Origin: JAUCQB01 sp964586235
GTDB taxonomy: Bacteria > Planctomycetota > Phycisphaerae > UBA1845 > PWPN01
Direction: 5' to 3'
DNA length: 64,000 nucleotides
Assembly: GCA_964586235.1 (NCBI GenBank)
Contig: CAZPIO010000023.1
Span: 4,472-68,471, forward strand
The notes beneath the pieces were generated by a model. That model searched no databases. It was not told where the DNA came from and saw only the letters and a list, made by a program, of their open reading frames with translations. This document shows positions 36,742-44,896 of the stretch, one piece after another (within the stretch, counting starts at the first letter, position 1; each line of letters starts with the position of its first letter). The position numbers and the translations under genes were made by a program.

Positions 36742-37830
36742 TTACGCTCCGGCCAGAATCGCAGCGATCCTCTCCGCCGCGCGGCCGTCCCACTTGTCCG
36801 GGACCGGGCGATGGTTCACTTGCTGCAGGCGGCAGCGGCGATACTCCGCGATGATCCGTGCCGGGTCGGCGCCGACCAGCGTGTTCGTGCCTTGCGTTAC
36901 GGTCACCGGCCGTTCGGTGTTTTCGCGCAATGTGAGGCACCAGACTCCCAGGATCGTTGTTTCCTCCTGGATGCCGCCGGAGTCGGTCAGGACCACAGCC
37001 GCTTTGCCCATCAGCTTGAGGAACTCCAGGTAGCCCAGCGGCTGGATGATCCGCAGGCCCTTCATCCGGGCGAATCGGTCCGCCAAGCCCAGCCTGCCCA
37101 GATTGCTGACCGTCCGCGGGTGCATCGGGAAAACCGTCGGCAGGTCCGCCTGGATCACCTCCAACGCGTCCGCAATCCGCCCGAGCGACTCGGCGTCATC
37201 CACGTTGCTCGGCCGGTGCAGCGTGACCACGTTGTACCCGCCGGCCTCAAGCCGCAAATCCTCCAGAACCGTCGTCCGCTCCGCCTTCTCCAGGTTCGCC
37301 TTGAGCGTATCGATCATCACGTTCCCGACGAACCGGATCTTGTCCTCGGATACCCCCTCCCGCTTCAGGTTCTCGATCCCGCTCGGCTCGCTGACCAGCA
37401 GCAGATCGGAAATCGAATCCGTCAGCACGCGGTTGATCTCCTCCGGCATCGTGCGGTCAAAGCTCCGCAGGCCGGCCTCGACGTGGGCGACCTTGACGCC
37501 CAGCTTCTTGGCGACTAGGGCACAGGCGATCGTGCTGTTGACGTCCCCCACCACCACCACCCAGTCCGGCCGATGCTCCAGAACCACCGGCTCGAAACGC
37601 TTCATGATCTCGGCGGTCTGAGCCGCGTGGCTGCCGGAGCCGACCTCCAGGTTGATATCCGGCTCGGGAATATCGAGTTGCCGAAAGAACAGATCCGACA
37701 TCTTCTCGTCGTAGTGCTGGCCGGTGTGGACCAGCATCGCCTCGAGATGGTCGTGGCTTCGGTAGGCCCGCATCAGCGGGGCGATTTTCATAAAGTTGGG
37801 GCGTGCCCCGCAGACGTTCACGATCTTCAT
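36742..37830 (-). CDS. wecB: UDP-N-acetylglucosamine 2-epimerase (non-hydrolysing)
   Basis: 362 residues from the ATG at 37830 with GGAGAG upstream. Family hallmarks: NVCGARPNFMKIAPLM, HTGQHYDEKM, VVGDVNSTIACALVAKK, HVEAGLRSFDRTMPEEINR, TLHRPSNVD and LTDSGGIQEET. It interconverts UDP-GlcNAc and UDP-ManNAc in the cytoplasm, supplying ManNAc (or, after oxidation, ManNAcA) for the polysaccharide. No obvious dedicated UDP-ManNAc dehydrogenase is present, although the Ugd-like enzyme at 38945 belongs to the same superfamily. It is distinct from the CapG-like paralogue. Confidence 0.93.
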   Translation of the reverse strand: MKIVNVCGARPNFMKIAPLMRAYRSHDHLEAMLVHTGQHYDEKMSDLFFRQLDIPEPDINLEVGSGSHAAQTAEIMKRFEPVVLEHRPDWVVVVGDVNSTIACALVAKKLGVKVAHVEAGLRSFDRTMPEEINRVLTDSISDLLLVSEPSGIENLKREGVSEDKIRFVGNVMIDTLKANLEKAERTTVLEDLRLEAGGYNVVTLHRPSNVDDAESLGRIADALEVIQADLPTVFPMHPRTVSNLGRLGLADRFARMKGLRIIQPLGYLEFLKLMGKAAVVLTDSGGIQEETTILGVWCLTLRENTERPVTVTQGTNTLVGADPARIIAEYRRCRLQQVNHRPVPDKWDGRAAERIAAILAGA

Positions 37831-37899
37831 CAATCGCTCTCCATCCGGCCGCGATTGGCGGCCGTCAAACCCCTCGCCCCGCCATGACCCCGCCCGACT

Positions 37900-38856
37900 T
37901 CAATCACGAGAGGCCTCCTCCCGCAGCCAGGCGACAAACTGCCGCAGCCCCGTGGCCAGATCCGTCTGTGGCGAATAGCCCAGTTCCCGGCCGGCCAGGC
38001 TCACGTCCGCGAAAGTGCGGTCGACATCCCCCGGCTGAAGTGGCAGCCTCCGGATGCTCGCCTTCTTTCCCAGTGCCTTCTCGATCGCCCCGATCAGGTC
38101 GCTCAGGCTCACCGGAGTCGAGTTGCCGAGATTGTAGATATGATAGGCCCTGCACCGCTCGATCGCCGCCAGAACGCCCGAGACAACATCGGAGATATAG
38201 GTGTGATCCCGCATCATGCTGCCGTCGCCAAACACCGGGATCGGCTCGCCCTTCTCGATCAGGCGGGCAAACTTGTGAATCGCCAGGTCCGGCCTCTGCC
38301 TCGCCCCATACACGGTGAAAAACCGCAGGCAGGTCACGTCCATCGCGAAGAGATGATGGTATGTGTGGCAGAGCAGCTCGCCGGCCTTCTTCGTCGCAGC
38401 GTATGGCGAGATCGGAAAGTCCACGTTGTCCGACTCGGCGAACGGCACCTTTGGATTATTGCCGTACACGCTCGAACTGCTGGCGAAAACGAATCGACCC
38501 ACCTTGCTCTTGCGGGCCGCCTCCAGCAGAACGCATGTGCCCGTCACGTTCACGTCGTTGTACAGAACCGGTTGCTCGATCGACGGCCGGACACCCGCTC
38601 GCGCCGCCAGGTGAACGACGACATCCACTTCCCGCTCCATGAGAACGTCCATGGCCCTCGCGTCACGGATGTCCGCCTCTACCAGCGAGAAGTTGCGATT
38701 CGTCAGACAGTCAGCGATGTTGCGGCGCTTGACTCCCGGATCGTAGAACGCATCGAACGAGTCGACACCGGTCACCCGCCAGCCCCGACTCAGCAGGGCT
38801 TCGCTCACATGAGAGCCGATGAACCCCGCGGCGCCCGTAACAACGGCATGCTCCAT
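37900..38856 (-). CDS. UDP-glucuronate 4-epimerase-like SDR
   Basis: 318 residues. Extended SDR with VTGAAGFIGSHV, DSFDAFYDPGVKRRNI (the loop typical of uronate epimerases), HLAARAGVRPSIEQP, SSSSVYGNNPKVPF and the catalytic YAATKKAGE (Y-x3-K). The RAGVRPS and RFFTVYGARQRPD segments favour UDP-glucuronate 4-epimerase (GalE/LspL-like) over GalE or dTDP-glucose dehydratase. Next to the UDP-glucose dehydrogenase gene, it should make UDP-galacturonate from UDP-glucuronate. Confidence 0.85.
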   Translation of the reverse strand: MEHAVVTGAAGFIGSHVSEALLSRGWRVTGVDSFDAFYDPGVKRRNIADCLTNRNFSLVEADIRDARAMDVLMEREVDVVVHLAARAGVRPSIEQPVLYNDVNVTGTCVLLEAARKSKVGRFVFASSSSVYGNNPKVPFAESDNVDFPISPYAATKKAGELLCHTYHHLFAMDVTCLRFFTVYGARQRPDLAIHKFARLIEKGEPIPVFGDGSMMRDHTYISDVVSGVLAAIERCRAYHIYNLGNSTPVSLSDLIGAIEKALGKKASIRRLPLQPGDVDRTFADVSLAGRELGYSPQTDLATGLRQFVAWLREEASRD

Positions 38857-38944
38857 AGTCAGTGTCCTGGCCTCTACCTCAAGATCGACCGCATCGCATC
38901 AGCGTCTGCTCACGCCCAACGCCTCGGCGTACCGTCCCCGGCCA

Positions 38945-40258
38945 TCACTCGGCCTCCGGCCGTCCCACGCAATGGTAGACAAAACCGCGCTTCCTCACGA
39001 AGGCCGGCTCATACAGGTTCCGCCCGTCAAAAATCACCTTGTTCCTGAGCCTGCCGGCCAGCAGGTCAAAGTCGGGAGTACGGAATTCCTGCCAGTCCGT
39101 GAAGATCACCAGGGCATCAGCGCCCTCCGCGGCCTCGTAACAATCTTCATGATAAGAGATGCCGTTCTCACCCAGCTCCGCACGGGCATTCTTCATCGCT
39201 TCAGGATCATGCGTTCGGACGACGGCCCCCAGCTTGCGGAAGGCGCGAATCCCGTCCAGTGCCGGAGCCTCGCGAACATCGTCCGTGCGGCTCTTGAAAG
39301 CCAGCCCCCAGACAGCCAGCGTCACCGGTTTGGGCCGCCCGCCGCAGTATGCCAGCACGCGCTTGATGAACCGCCGCCGCTGCCCTGCATTCACGGCCGC
39401 CGCCGCTTCGACAATCGTCATCGGGCTGCCCAACTGCCTGCCCACGTGCGCCAGGGCGCTCACGTCCTTCGGAAAGCACGATCCGCCGTAACCCACGCCG
39501 GGGAAAAGAAACGCATGCCCGATGCGCGAATCCGATCCCACACCGCCACGCACCAGTTCGACATCCGCGCCGCACTGCTCGCACAACGCTGCGATCTCGT
39601 TCATGAACGAGATCCTCGTCGCCAGCAACGCGTTCGCCGCATACTTGGTCATCTCCGCACTGGCCGGGTCCATCACCAGGATCCGTTCCCGCTTCCTCAT
39701 GAAAGCCGCGTAGACCTGCTTCATGATCTCCACGACCGCCGGGTTGTCCGTGCCGATCACCACGCGGTCGGGCTTCATGAAATCCTCGATCGCCGCCCCC
39801 TCTTTCATGAACTCCGGGTTGCTGACGTAGTCGAACGGATGATGCGTCGCCGCCCCGACCACTTCGCGGACCCGTTTGTGCGTCCCCACCGGCACCGTGC
39901 TCTTGGTCACGATGATCCGGTAGCCGTCCATCGCCTTGCCCACCTCGGCGGCAACGGCCAGCAGCATCGACAGGTCGGCGGATCCGTCAGCAGCGGGCGG
40001 AGTGCCGACGGCCAGGAAGATCAGCAGCGAATCCTTAACCGCCTGCGCAAGATCCGTGGTGAATTTGAGCCGTCCCGTCTTCGCATTCCGCTGAACCATC
40101 TCGGCCAGGCCCGGCTCGTAGATCGGCACCTCCCCGCGTTCAAGGGCTTCGATCTTGCCGCGGTCATTGTCCACGCAGATCACGTGGTTGCCGCCCTCGG
40201 CGAAACACGTGCCCGCAACCAAGCCGACGTAGCCAGTTCCTACAACGCTGATTCGCAC
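38945..40258 (-). CDS. ugd: UDP-glucose 6-dehydrogenase
   Basis: 437 residues starting with GTG at 40258. RISVVGTGYVGLVAGTCFAE is the NAD-binding start; TKSTVPVGTHKRV, NPEFMKEGAAIEDF and the active-site cysteine segment GVGYGGSCFPKD follow, then FKSRTDDVREAPAL. It oxidises UDP-glucose to UDP-glucuronate with two NAD+. It is the first enzyme gene after the NusG-like gene, and its product feeds the adjacent epimerase. Presence of uronates agrees with the two heparinase/alginate-lyase type proteins in the window. Confidence 0.94.
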   Translation of the reverse strand: MRISVVGTGYVGLVAGTCFAEGGNHVICVDNDRGKIEALERGEVPIYEPGLAEMVQRNAKTGRLKFTTDLAQAVKDSLLIFLAVGTPPAADGSADLSMLLAVAAEVGKAMDGYRIIVTKSTVPVGTHKRVREVVGAATHHPFDYVSNPEFMKEGAAIEDFMKPDRVVIGTDNPAVVEIMKQVYAAFMRKRERILVMDPASAEMTKYAANALLATRISFMNEIAALCEQCGADVELVRGGVGSDSRIGHAFLFPGVGYGGSCFPKDVSALAHVGRQLGSPMTIVEAAAAVNAGQRRRFIKRVLAYCGGRPKPVTLAVWGLAFKSRTDDVREAPALDGIRAFRKLGAVVRTHDPEAMKNARAELGENGISYHEDCYEAAEGADALVIFTDWQEFRTPDFDLLAGRLRNKVIFDGRNLYEPAFVRKRGFVYHCVGRPEAE

Positions 40259-40740
40259 GCTCGGGATGCCCCGTTCAACTCACTCGTCGCACCGTGGAAT
40301 ATGCCCCGGTGGTCAGATTCTGTCGGCGCCGTTCAGGCGAGGATCAACCCTCCAGGGCCGTCCCGCCGGCTCGCTCTGCGCACACTCCGTCCCCGTCAGC
40401 CGTCTTGGCTGATTACAGCTATACTGAAACCGGCCTCCGTCGGTGCGGGGGCGGATGCCTAATACTATCGGCCGTCATTCCGACCGACAACAGCGTCGTC
40501 ACTGCTCATATCTCGTTGCATTTTCGGGACTAGCAGCATCTTGGGTAATGTGACAGCCCCTCCTTCTCTCCTGCTCTTACGTCGCCGGTACGTCGGACGT
40601 TCGTCCGCGGTCTCCAGGTGTGGTTCGGAGCCTGTCCGGGTCGGGCCGCCGTCCAAAAACGCTGATCGCGGGCAGCCTGAACATGCGTCTGCGTTCGGAA
40701 AACCGGTCGCCGGTCATTTGCGGGGTGTGCCCATCGCCGA
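40259..40740 (-). promoter_or_regulatory. Long leader between the NusG-like gene and ugd, with a possible promoter
   Basis: This 482-base gap has no convincing gene. A candidate promoter on the minus strand is -35 TTGTCG (40485-40490), 17-base spacer and -10 TAGTAT (40462-40467), which would leave an untranslated leader of about 195 bases before ugd. A leader of this size after a specialised NusG gene is where an antiterminator-loading site would be expected, but no known ops/JUMPstart sequence is recognisable. Confidence 0.3.
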
Positions 40741-41340
40741 CTATCGAAGTGTCGCGAAGCTGGGAGCATCCATGGGCTCAACCTGGTCGTAAGCGACCTC
40801 AACCCCCACACTCTGCCCAAGAATGCTCACATTCATGCACAGGCGAAACCGACTGCTGTACCTCACCACGATCCCCTCCAGCCCGACCAGCGGACCGGCG
40901 ATAATCCGTCCCCACTGCCCCTCCTGAATCCGGGGCACGACCGCAAAGTCGCCCCGCTCCTCCAGCAGCCTCTGGACCTGCCGCAGCTCAACCACAAGCT
41001 GCTCCTGGTTGACAACGTTAATGACGTGGGCAACGCGGTTCGTCCGCAACGCCATGTACCGCTGCTCCTCCGTGCCGTTAAAAAAAACGTACCCTGGGAA
41101 GACGGGGACGAGGCTGCGTGAGATGCGATTGGTGCGCGGGCTGCGGGTGACGTGCAGCCCGAGGGGGAGGTGGTTGTAGATCCCCATTCGGGCGAGCTCT
41201 TCCGCCAGGGCTTTCTCATGCCTGGCCCGGGTATGAGCGACATACCAGCGGCCAGGCAGATCAGCAGGGATGATCAGCGTGCCGACCCCGGCACCCACCC
41301 CGCTGAGAACGAGTTCGTCGGAACGCGGCGCGTTGGACAT
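40741..41340 (-). CDS. NusG/RfaH-like transcription antiterminator
   Basis: 199 residues from the ATG at 41340; in-frame ATG 41370 is an alternative, and neither has a clear ribosome-binding site. The NGN domain (about 28-130) shows GRWYVAHTRARHEKALAEEL and SLVPVFPGYVFF. The KOW domain (about 145-180) shows GQWGRIIAGPLVGLEGIVV. This is the NusG-paralogue pattern of RfaH, UpxY and LoaP, which let RNA polymerase read through long polysaccharide operons. It is not the housekeeping nusG, which normally neighbours secE and ribosomal genes. As the first regulatory gene of a roughly 31-kb one-direction gene run, it is very likely dedicated to it. Confidence 0.88.
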   Translation of the reverse strand: MSNAPRSDELVLSGVGAGVGTLIIPADLPGRWYVAHTRARHEKALAEELARMGIYNHLPLGLHVTRSPRTNRISRSLVPVFPGYVFFNGTEEQRYMALRTNRVAHVINVVNQEQLVVELRQVQRLLEERGDFAVVPRIQEGQWGRIIAGPLVGLEGIVVRYSSRFRLCMNVSILGQSVGVEVAYDQVEPMDAPSFATLR

Positions 41341-41393
41341 GCCGGCCAGAATAGCCCCGGCCGGACACATCTGCAATCGGGCAGACGGGATGC

Positions 41394-42323
41394 TTACTGC
41401 AGATCGGGATCAGCCGCCGCGATGCTGACCGCTTCCTTAACTCCAAAGAGCTTCAGCCAGTAGGCGTACTGGGAAACATGATCCGGCTGGCCGCTCGCCA
41501 GTCTGCGGTTGGCCAGTGATACGCCGCCCCCATGACCGTCCATGAACGCGGCGTTGGTGAATCGACCCAGATGCATCGCTCGCGCCGCGCGCCTCGGCCC
41601 CGCGGCGTCGGTGGTGTTGACGTTGTTCTTGCCCTGCGGCACGTGCAGCCCTCGCCACACGTCCATGATGCCCATCCACTCACTGGTGGGCGCGTGGAGA
41701 TAGTTGTAGCGGGCCGCGGCAAGCGAATTCGCCCCGATGGACGGTGTGTTGCGATCCTCGCGCTCCGCATCCACCAGGTACACGACATCGCTCGGGCTGC
41801 GGTAAATGCTCACCCGGCAGCGAGCGGCCGTTTCAGGCCGAAAGTGGCTCAGTTGCGGCCATTCCCCTGACGGGTTCGGGGTGCCGCTGTCACCCCCCAC
41901 TCGCGGACCGTCCGGGTCCATGGCATTCACCACGTAGTCGATGAACGGATAATCGAGCGTCAGCATCCGTTCCGGGCAGTGCAGGATCTCAATCTGCCCC
42001 ACCTTGAGCTGGTTGACCTTGTATCCGCTCGGAATGAACTTGACCGCCCCGACCGACCTGGCCGCGACCACCGCCCAGTTGGTCGCTTCGAAATCGTTGC
42101 ACGCCCTCGGAAGGATGTCGGTGTTGGCCATCGCGTACTGGTTGACGGCTATGCCGATCTGCCGCAGGTTGTTCAGACACACGGTGCTGCGGCCCTGGGC
42201 CCGCGCCCTCGAGAGTGCCGGCAGCAGAATCGCCACCAGCAGGGCAATGATCGCCACAACGACGAGGACTTCGATCAAGGTGAACCCACTCCGGCCGCGC
42301 AGCTCAGGATTCGTGCGGGACAT
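41394..42323 (-). CDS. Prepilin-like protein with H-X10-DG tail
   Basis: 309 residues. GAGG lies 7 bases before the ATG. A type IV prepilin-like leader has GFTLIEVLVVVAIIALL at about 13-29, with cleavage expected after the Gly, then LPALSRARAQGRS and the CLNNLRQIGIAVNQYA segment of planctomycete DUF1559-like/type II secretion proteins. The tail carries HLGRFTNAAFMDGHG, one residue longer than the common H-x9-DG spacing. Predicted to be a membrane-anchored extracellular protein. It is closely related in layout to the neighbour at 42592. Function unknown. Confidence 0.85.
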   Translation of the reverse strand: MSRTNPELRGRSGFTLIEVLVVVAIIALLVAILLPALSRARAQGRSTVCLNNLRQIGIAVNQYAMANTDILPRACNDFEATNWAVVAARSVGAVKFIPSGYKVNQLKVGQIEILHCPERMLTLDYPFIDYVVNAMDPDGPRVGGDSGTPNPSGEWPQLSHFRPETAARCRVSIYRSPSDVVYLVDAEREDRNTPSIGANSLAAARYNYLHAPTSEWMGIMDVWRGLHVPQGKNNVNTTDAAGPRRAARAMHLGRFTNAAFMDGHGGGVSLANRRLASGQPDHVSQYAYWLKLFGVKEAVSIAAADPDLQ

Positions 42324-42591
42324 GTGCCATCCTCACAAGACCAGACCCAGGTGAGACCCAAGCGGAGCAGGCTGTCGATCAGCCGCCCCGTGACGCCCGA
42401 CTACCGCGTCACCCCCAAGCACCCAGCCTGCCGGCCGGGAACCCTGCTATCCAATATGATCAGGCTTCACGCGCTTTGATGTCAAGCGTCTGCTTGCTTT
42501 CCCGGTCGCCCGCGCAAGGGCGAGTCCGCCGCGCCTTATTGCCGAATGCCTCTCTCGGTCCAAGGGCGTCATCAGCCCCGGCGACCACTTA

Positions 42592-43557
42592 TCACGGGGT
42601 CTCGGGCACTGCAGCAGGATCGTTGCCCGGTTTCTGGAACGTTTCCGGCCTCACGCCGAATTTCTTCAGCCAGGCAACGTAGTTCTCCAGATCCGAGCCC
42701 CTTCTCTCCAGCGGCACGCCCTGGGCGTGACCATCGAAAAAGGCAGCGTTGACAAAACGATCAAGATGGAGCTTGCGGGCTACGCGGCGATGCCTCTGGT
42801 TGGGCGTATCATCGCGATTCAGCACTCTGCCCTGCGGCAGATGACAGCCCGCCCATGCATCCATGGCGTCGATGCCTCCGCCGACCCCGCTACCCAGCCA
42901 GTTGGCCGCGCTGGCGACTGCGCTTGGGTTGCCGCTGGCAAAGTCCGCCAATCTGCTCTGCCAGTTGATGCGTACGACCAGCGGGTTGTTCTGACCGGCG
43001 CCCAACCCGGGTGTCGGCGCCCCCTGCGGGTCCAGCTTGCTCTCTTTTTCCGCGCAAGCGATGTAGATCACATCGGACGGCCGCTTGTAGCTGTCGATTT
43101 TGACCGCCTGCTCGATCTCCAACTGGGGCCACCCCAGAATTTCATCCGGATTGAACGCATTACTCACGTATCCAAGCCACGGCACCGAACCGGTGGCTGT
43201 CCGCTCTGGATCCTGGAAAAGCTCCAACTGGTCCACTCTGAGTTGGTTGCAGGAGGTGGTGCTCCGAATCGTCTTGAACAGGCCCATCTCGCGAGCGACC
43301 ACCAACGACCAGTGGTCGTTGTTGGCGGGATCGCCGCCGCGCGGAAGCGCGCCGTTGTTCCTTGATGCGAACTGGGCCATCGCCAGACCGAACTGCTTCT
43401 GATTGCTCAGGCAAGTTGCGTTTCGTGCCTGGGCTCTGGCCCTCGACAGCGCCGGGAGCAAGATCGCGACCAGCAGCGCGATAATAGCCACCACGACGAG
43501 CACTTCGATCAGGGTGAAACCCCGAACACGTCTGCGACTGCGGCTTCGGGTTATCAC
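42592..43557 (-). CDS. Prepilin-like protein with H-X10-DG tail
   Basis: 321 residues from the GTG at 43557, which is 9 bases after a perfect AGGAGG; TTG codons further upstream would be too close to it. The leader GFTLIEVLVVVAIIALL is almost identical to that of the gene at 41394, as is LPALSRARAQ. The middle differs, and the tail again has HLDRFVNAAFFDGHAQG and a final YVAWLKKFGV parallel to the neighbour's YWLKLFGV. The two genes are tandem paralogues. The 268-base gap to the next gene contains a TTGACA at 42480-42485 without a matching -10. Confidence 0.85.
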   Translation of the reverse strand: MITRSRSRRRVRGFTLIEVLVVVAIIALLVAILLPALSRARAQARNATCLSNQKQFGLAMAQFASRNNGALPRGGDPANNDHWSLVVAREMGLFKTIRSTTSCNQLRVDQLELFQDPERTATGSVPWLGYVSNAFNPDEILGWPQLEIEQAVKIDSYKRPSDVIYIACAEKESKLDPQGAPTPGLGAGQNNPLVVRINWQSRLADFASGNPSAVASAANWLGSGVGGGIDAMDAWAGCHLPQGRVLNRDDTPNQRHRRVARKLHLDRFVNAAFFDGHAQGVPLERRGSDLENYVAWLKKFGVRPETFQKPGNDPAAVPETP

Positions 43558-44386
43558 GATCAACAACCTCCTGATATTCCCAGCTTCACTCTGCTACACA
43601 ATTCTATCGGCTCGCTCAACCGCCGAAGAAACCACAAGTCCGTTTTCCGCAAAAGCTAACGAAACCAATCCAACTCCAACCGGCGAGGGCTCTTCGAGCA
43701 GTCTCTGGCAGGCCTGATAATTCTAGCACGCACGCAGCACCCAGCCGCACGGCCTGCCGCGTTTTTCACCCGCCGGCCCGCACGCGCTGCCTGGCCGGCC
43801 AACCCGTTCCCTTCCGCCTCTCCACGCGCCTCCATTCAAAGTCTACCCGGCCCCAAATGTGAATTCAAGCACAAAGTAGCACTAAGTATCAGATAAAGAT
43901 GCGCAGGGGCTTCAGGTGTTCACCCGCCAGCCGTGAATCCCACCGCAAAAGGACACCTCCCATCCCGCAGGCCGCCGGGATACTCGACCCCCCACACCCC
44001 CTGTCAGCCCTGTCCTCCACCCCACAGAGTACGCTTCCCTGACCCGCCAAGCCCGCTCTTCCTGACCTGCCCCGACACCCAAACGGCCAAACGCCGACCC
44101 GGACTTCTGACGGCTAACATCCTTCCGCCTTCTCCTGTTCTATCGGGGAAATCATGACGTTTCAGAAAGAAGGCAGCCTTTTCTATGGAAAGGCTCCTGC
44201 TAGGCCAGGGCAGGCCCGAAGCCCACGTGATGACGATATCCTGTCACGACGCAGTTTTGACCGGGCGGCTGCCACTCAGGCCCCAGATGCTCCAGCGGAG
44301 GCTGCGAGTCGCTAACTTTTGCCAAACAACCGATTGCATTCTCGCTCGCTTGATTCCCTTCCACCCCGCCCGTAGCTTAGGGACAT
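43558..44386. other. Divergent intergenic region between the polysaccharide run and ispF
   Basis: 829 bases with no recognisable gene. Two TAGAAT boxes face the prepilin gene: one at 43601-43606, and one at 43720-43725 preceded by TGC, making an extended -10 (43720-43728). Either could be the promoter for the whole minus-strand run. A small hairpin with 7-bp arms lies at 44175-44195 (AGCCTTT/AAAGGCT). Much of 43930-44110 is strongly C-rich on the plus strand, with no clear promoter for ispF. Confidence 0.35.
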
Positions 44387-44896
44387 TTGAGTAATCGGGC
44401 GTCAACAGGCATCGATCGGGTCGGAATCGGGACAGACCTGCACCGTCTGGAGCCCGGCCGCAAGCTTATCCTGGGCCACGTGCCCATCGAAAGCGACCGC
44501 GGGCCGGTCAGCCACAGTGACGGGGATGTCCTGCTCCACGCGATCATCGACGCCCTGCTGGGCGGGGCCGGCCTGCCCGATATCGGGGAGTTGTTTCCGG
44601 ACACTGACCCGGCCTATAAGGGCATCGACAGTTCGCTCCTCCTGGAACGGGCCCTCACGCAAGTGGCAGAGCGGGGGTATGCTCCGGTCAACGTGGACGT
44701 TTCGGTCCATGCCGAACAGCCAAGGCTGGGCCCGCACAAAGAGGCCATCCGCCGCGAGGTTGCCCGGCTGCTGGACCTCCCGCTCGATGCCGTGAGCATC
44801 AAGGCCAAGACCAACGAGGGCGTCGATGCCGTGGGCCGCGGCGAGGCGATCGCGTGTACGGCGATCGTCGGACTGAGGAGAAACGCGTGCCATTGA
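44387..44896 (+). CDS. ispF: 2-C-methyl-D-erythritol 2,4-cyclodiphosphate synthase
   Basis: 169 residues from a TTG at 44387 with AGGGA just upstream; no ATG is available. RVGIGTDLHRL holds the metal-binding Asp and His, LLHAIIDALLGGAGLPDIGE the third ligand, and FPDTDP and the KAKTNEGVDAVGRGEAIA end are family hallmarks. It forms the cyclic diphosphate of the MEP isoprenoid pathway. It overlaps cysS by 10 bases, a known bacterial gene pairing. Confidence 0.93.
   Translation: MSNRASTGIDRVGIGTDLHRLEPGRKLILGHVPIESDRGPVSHSDGDVLLHAIIDALLGGAGLPDIGELFPDTDPAYKGIDSSLLLERALTQVAERGYAPVNVDVSVHAEQPRLGPHKEAIRREVARLLDLPLDAVSIKAKTNEGVDAVGRGEAIACTAIVGLRRNACH

Noticed and set aside
42480..42508. Promoter with perfect TTGACA before the prepilin gene at 41394
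   Set aside because: The hexamer at the right distance (TGATCA) matches the -10 consensus at one position only.
44175..44195. Rho-independent terminator in the gap before ispF
   Set aside because: The 7-bp stem is AT-containing and short, and no T-run follows on either strand.
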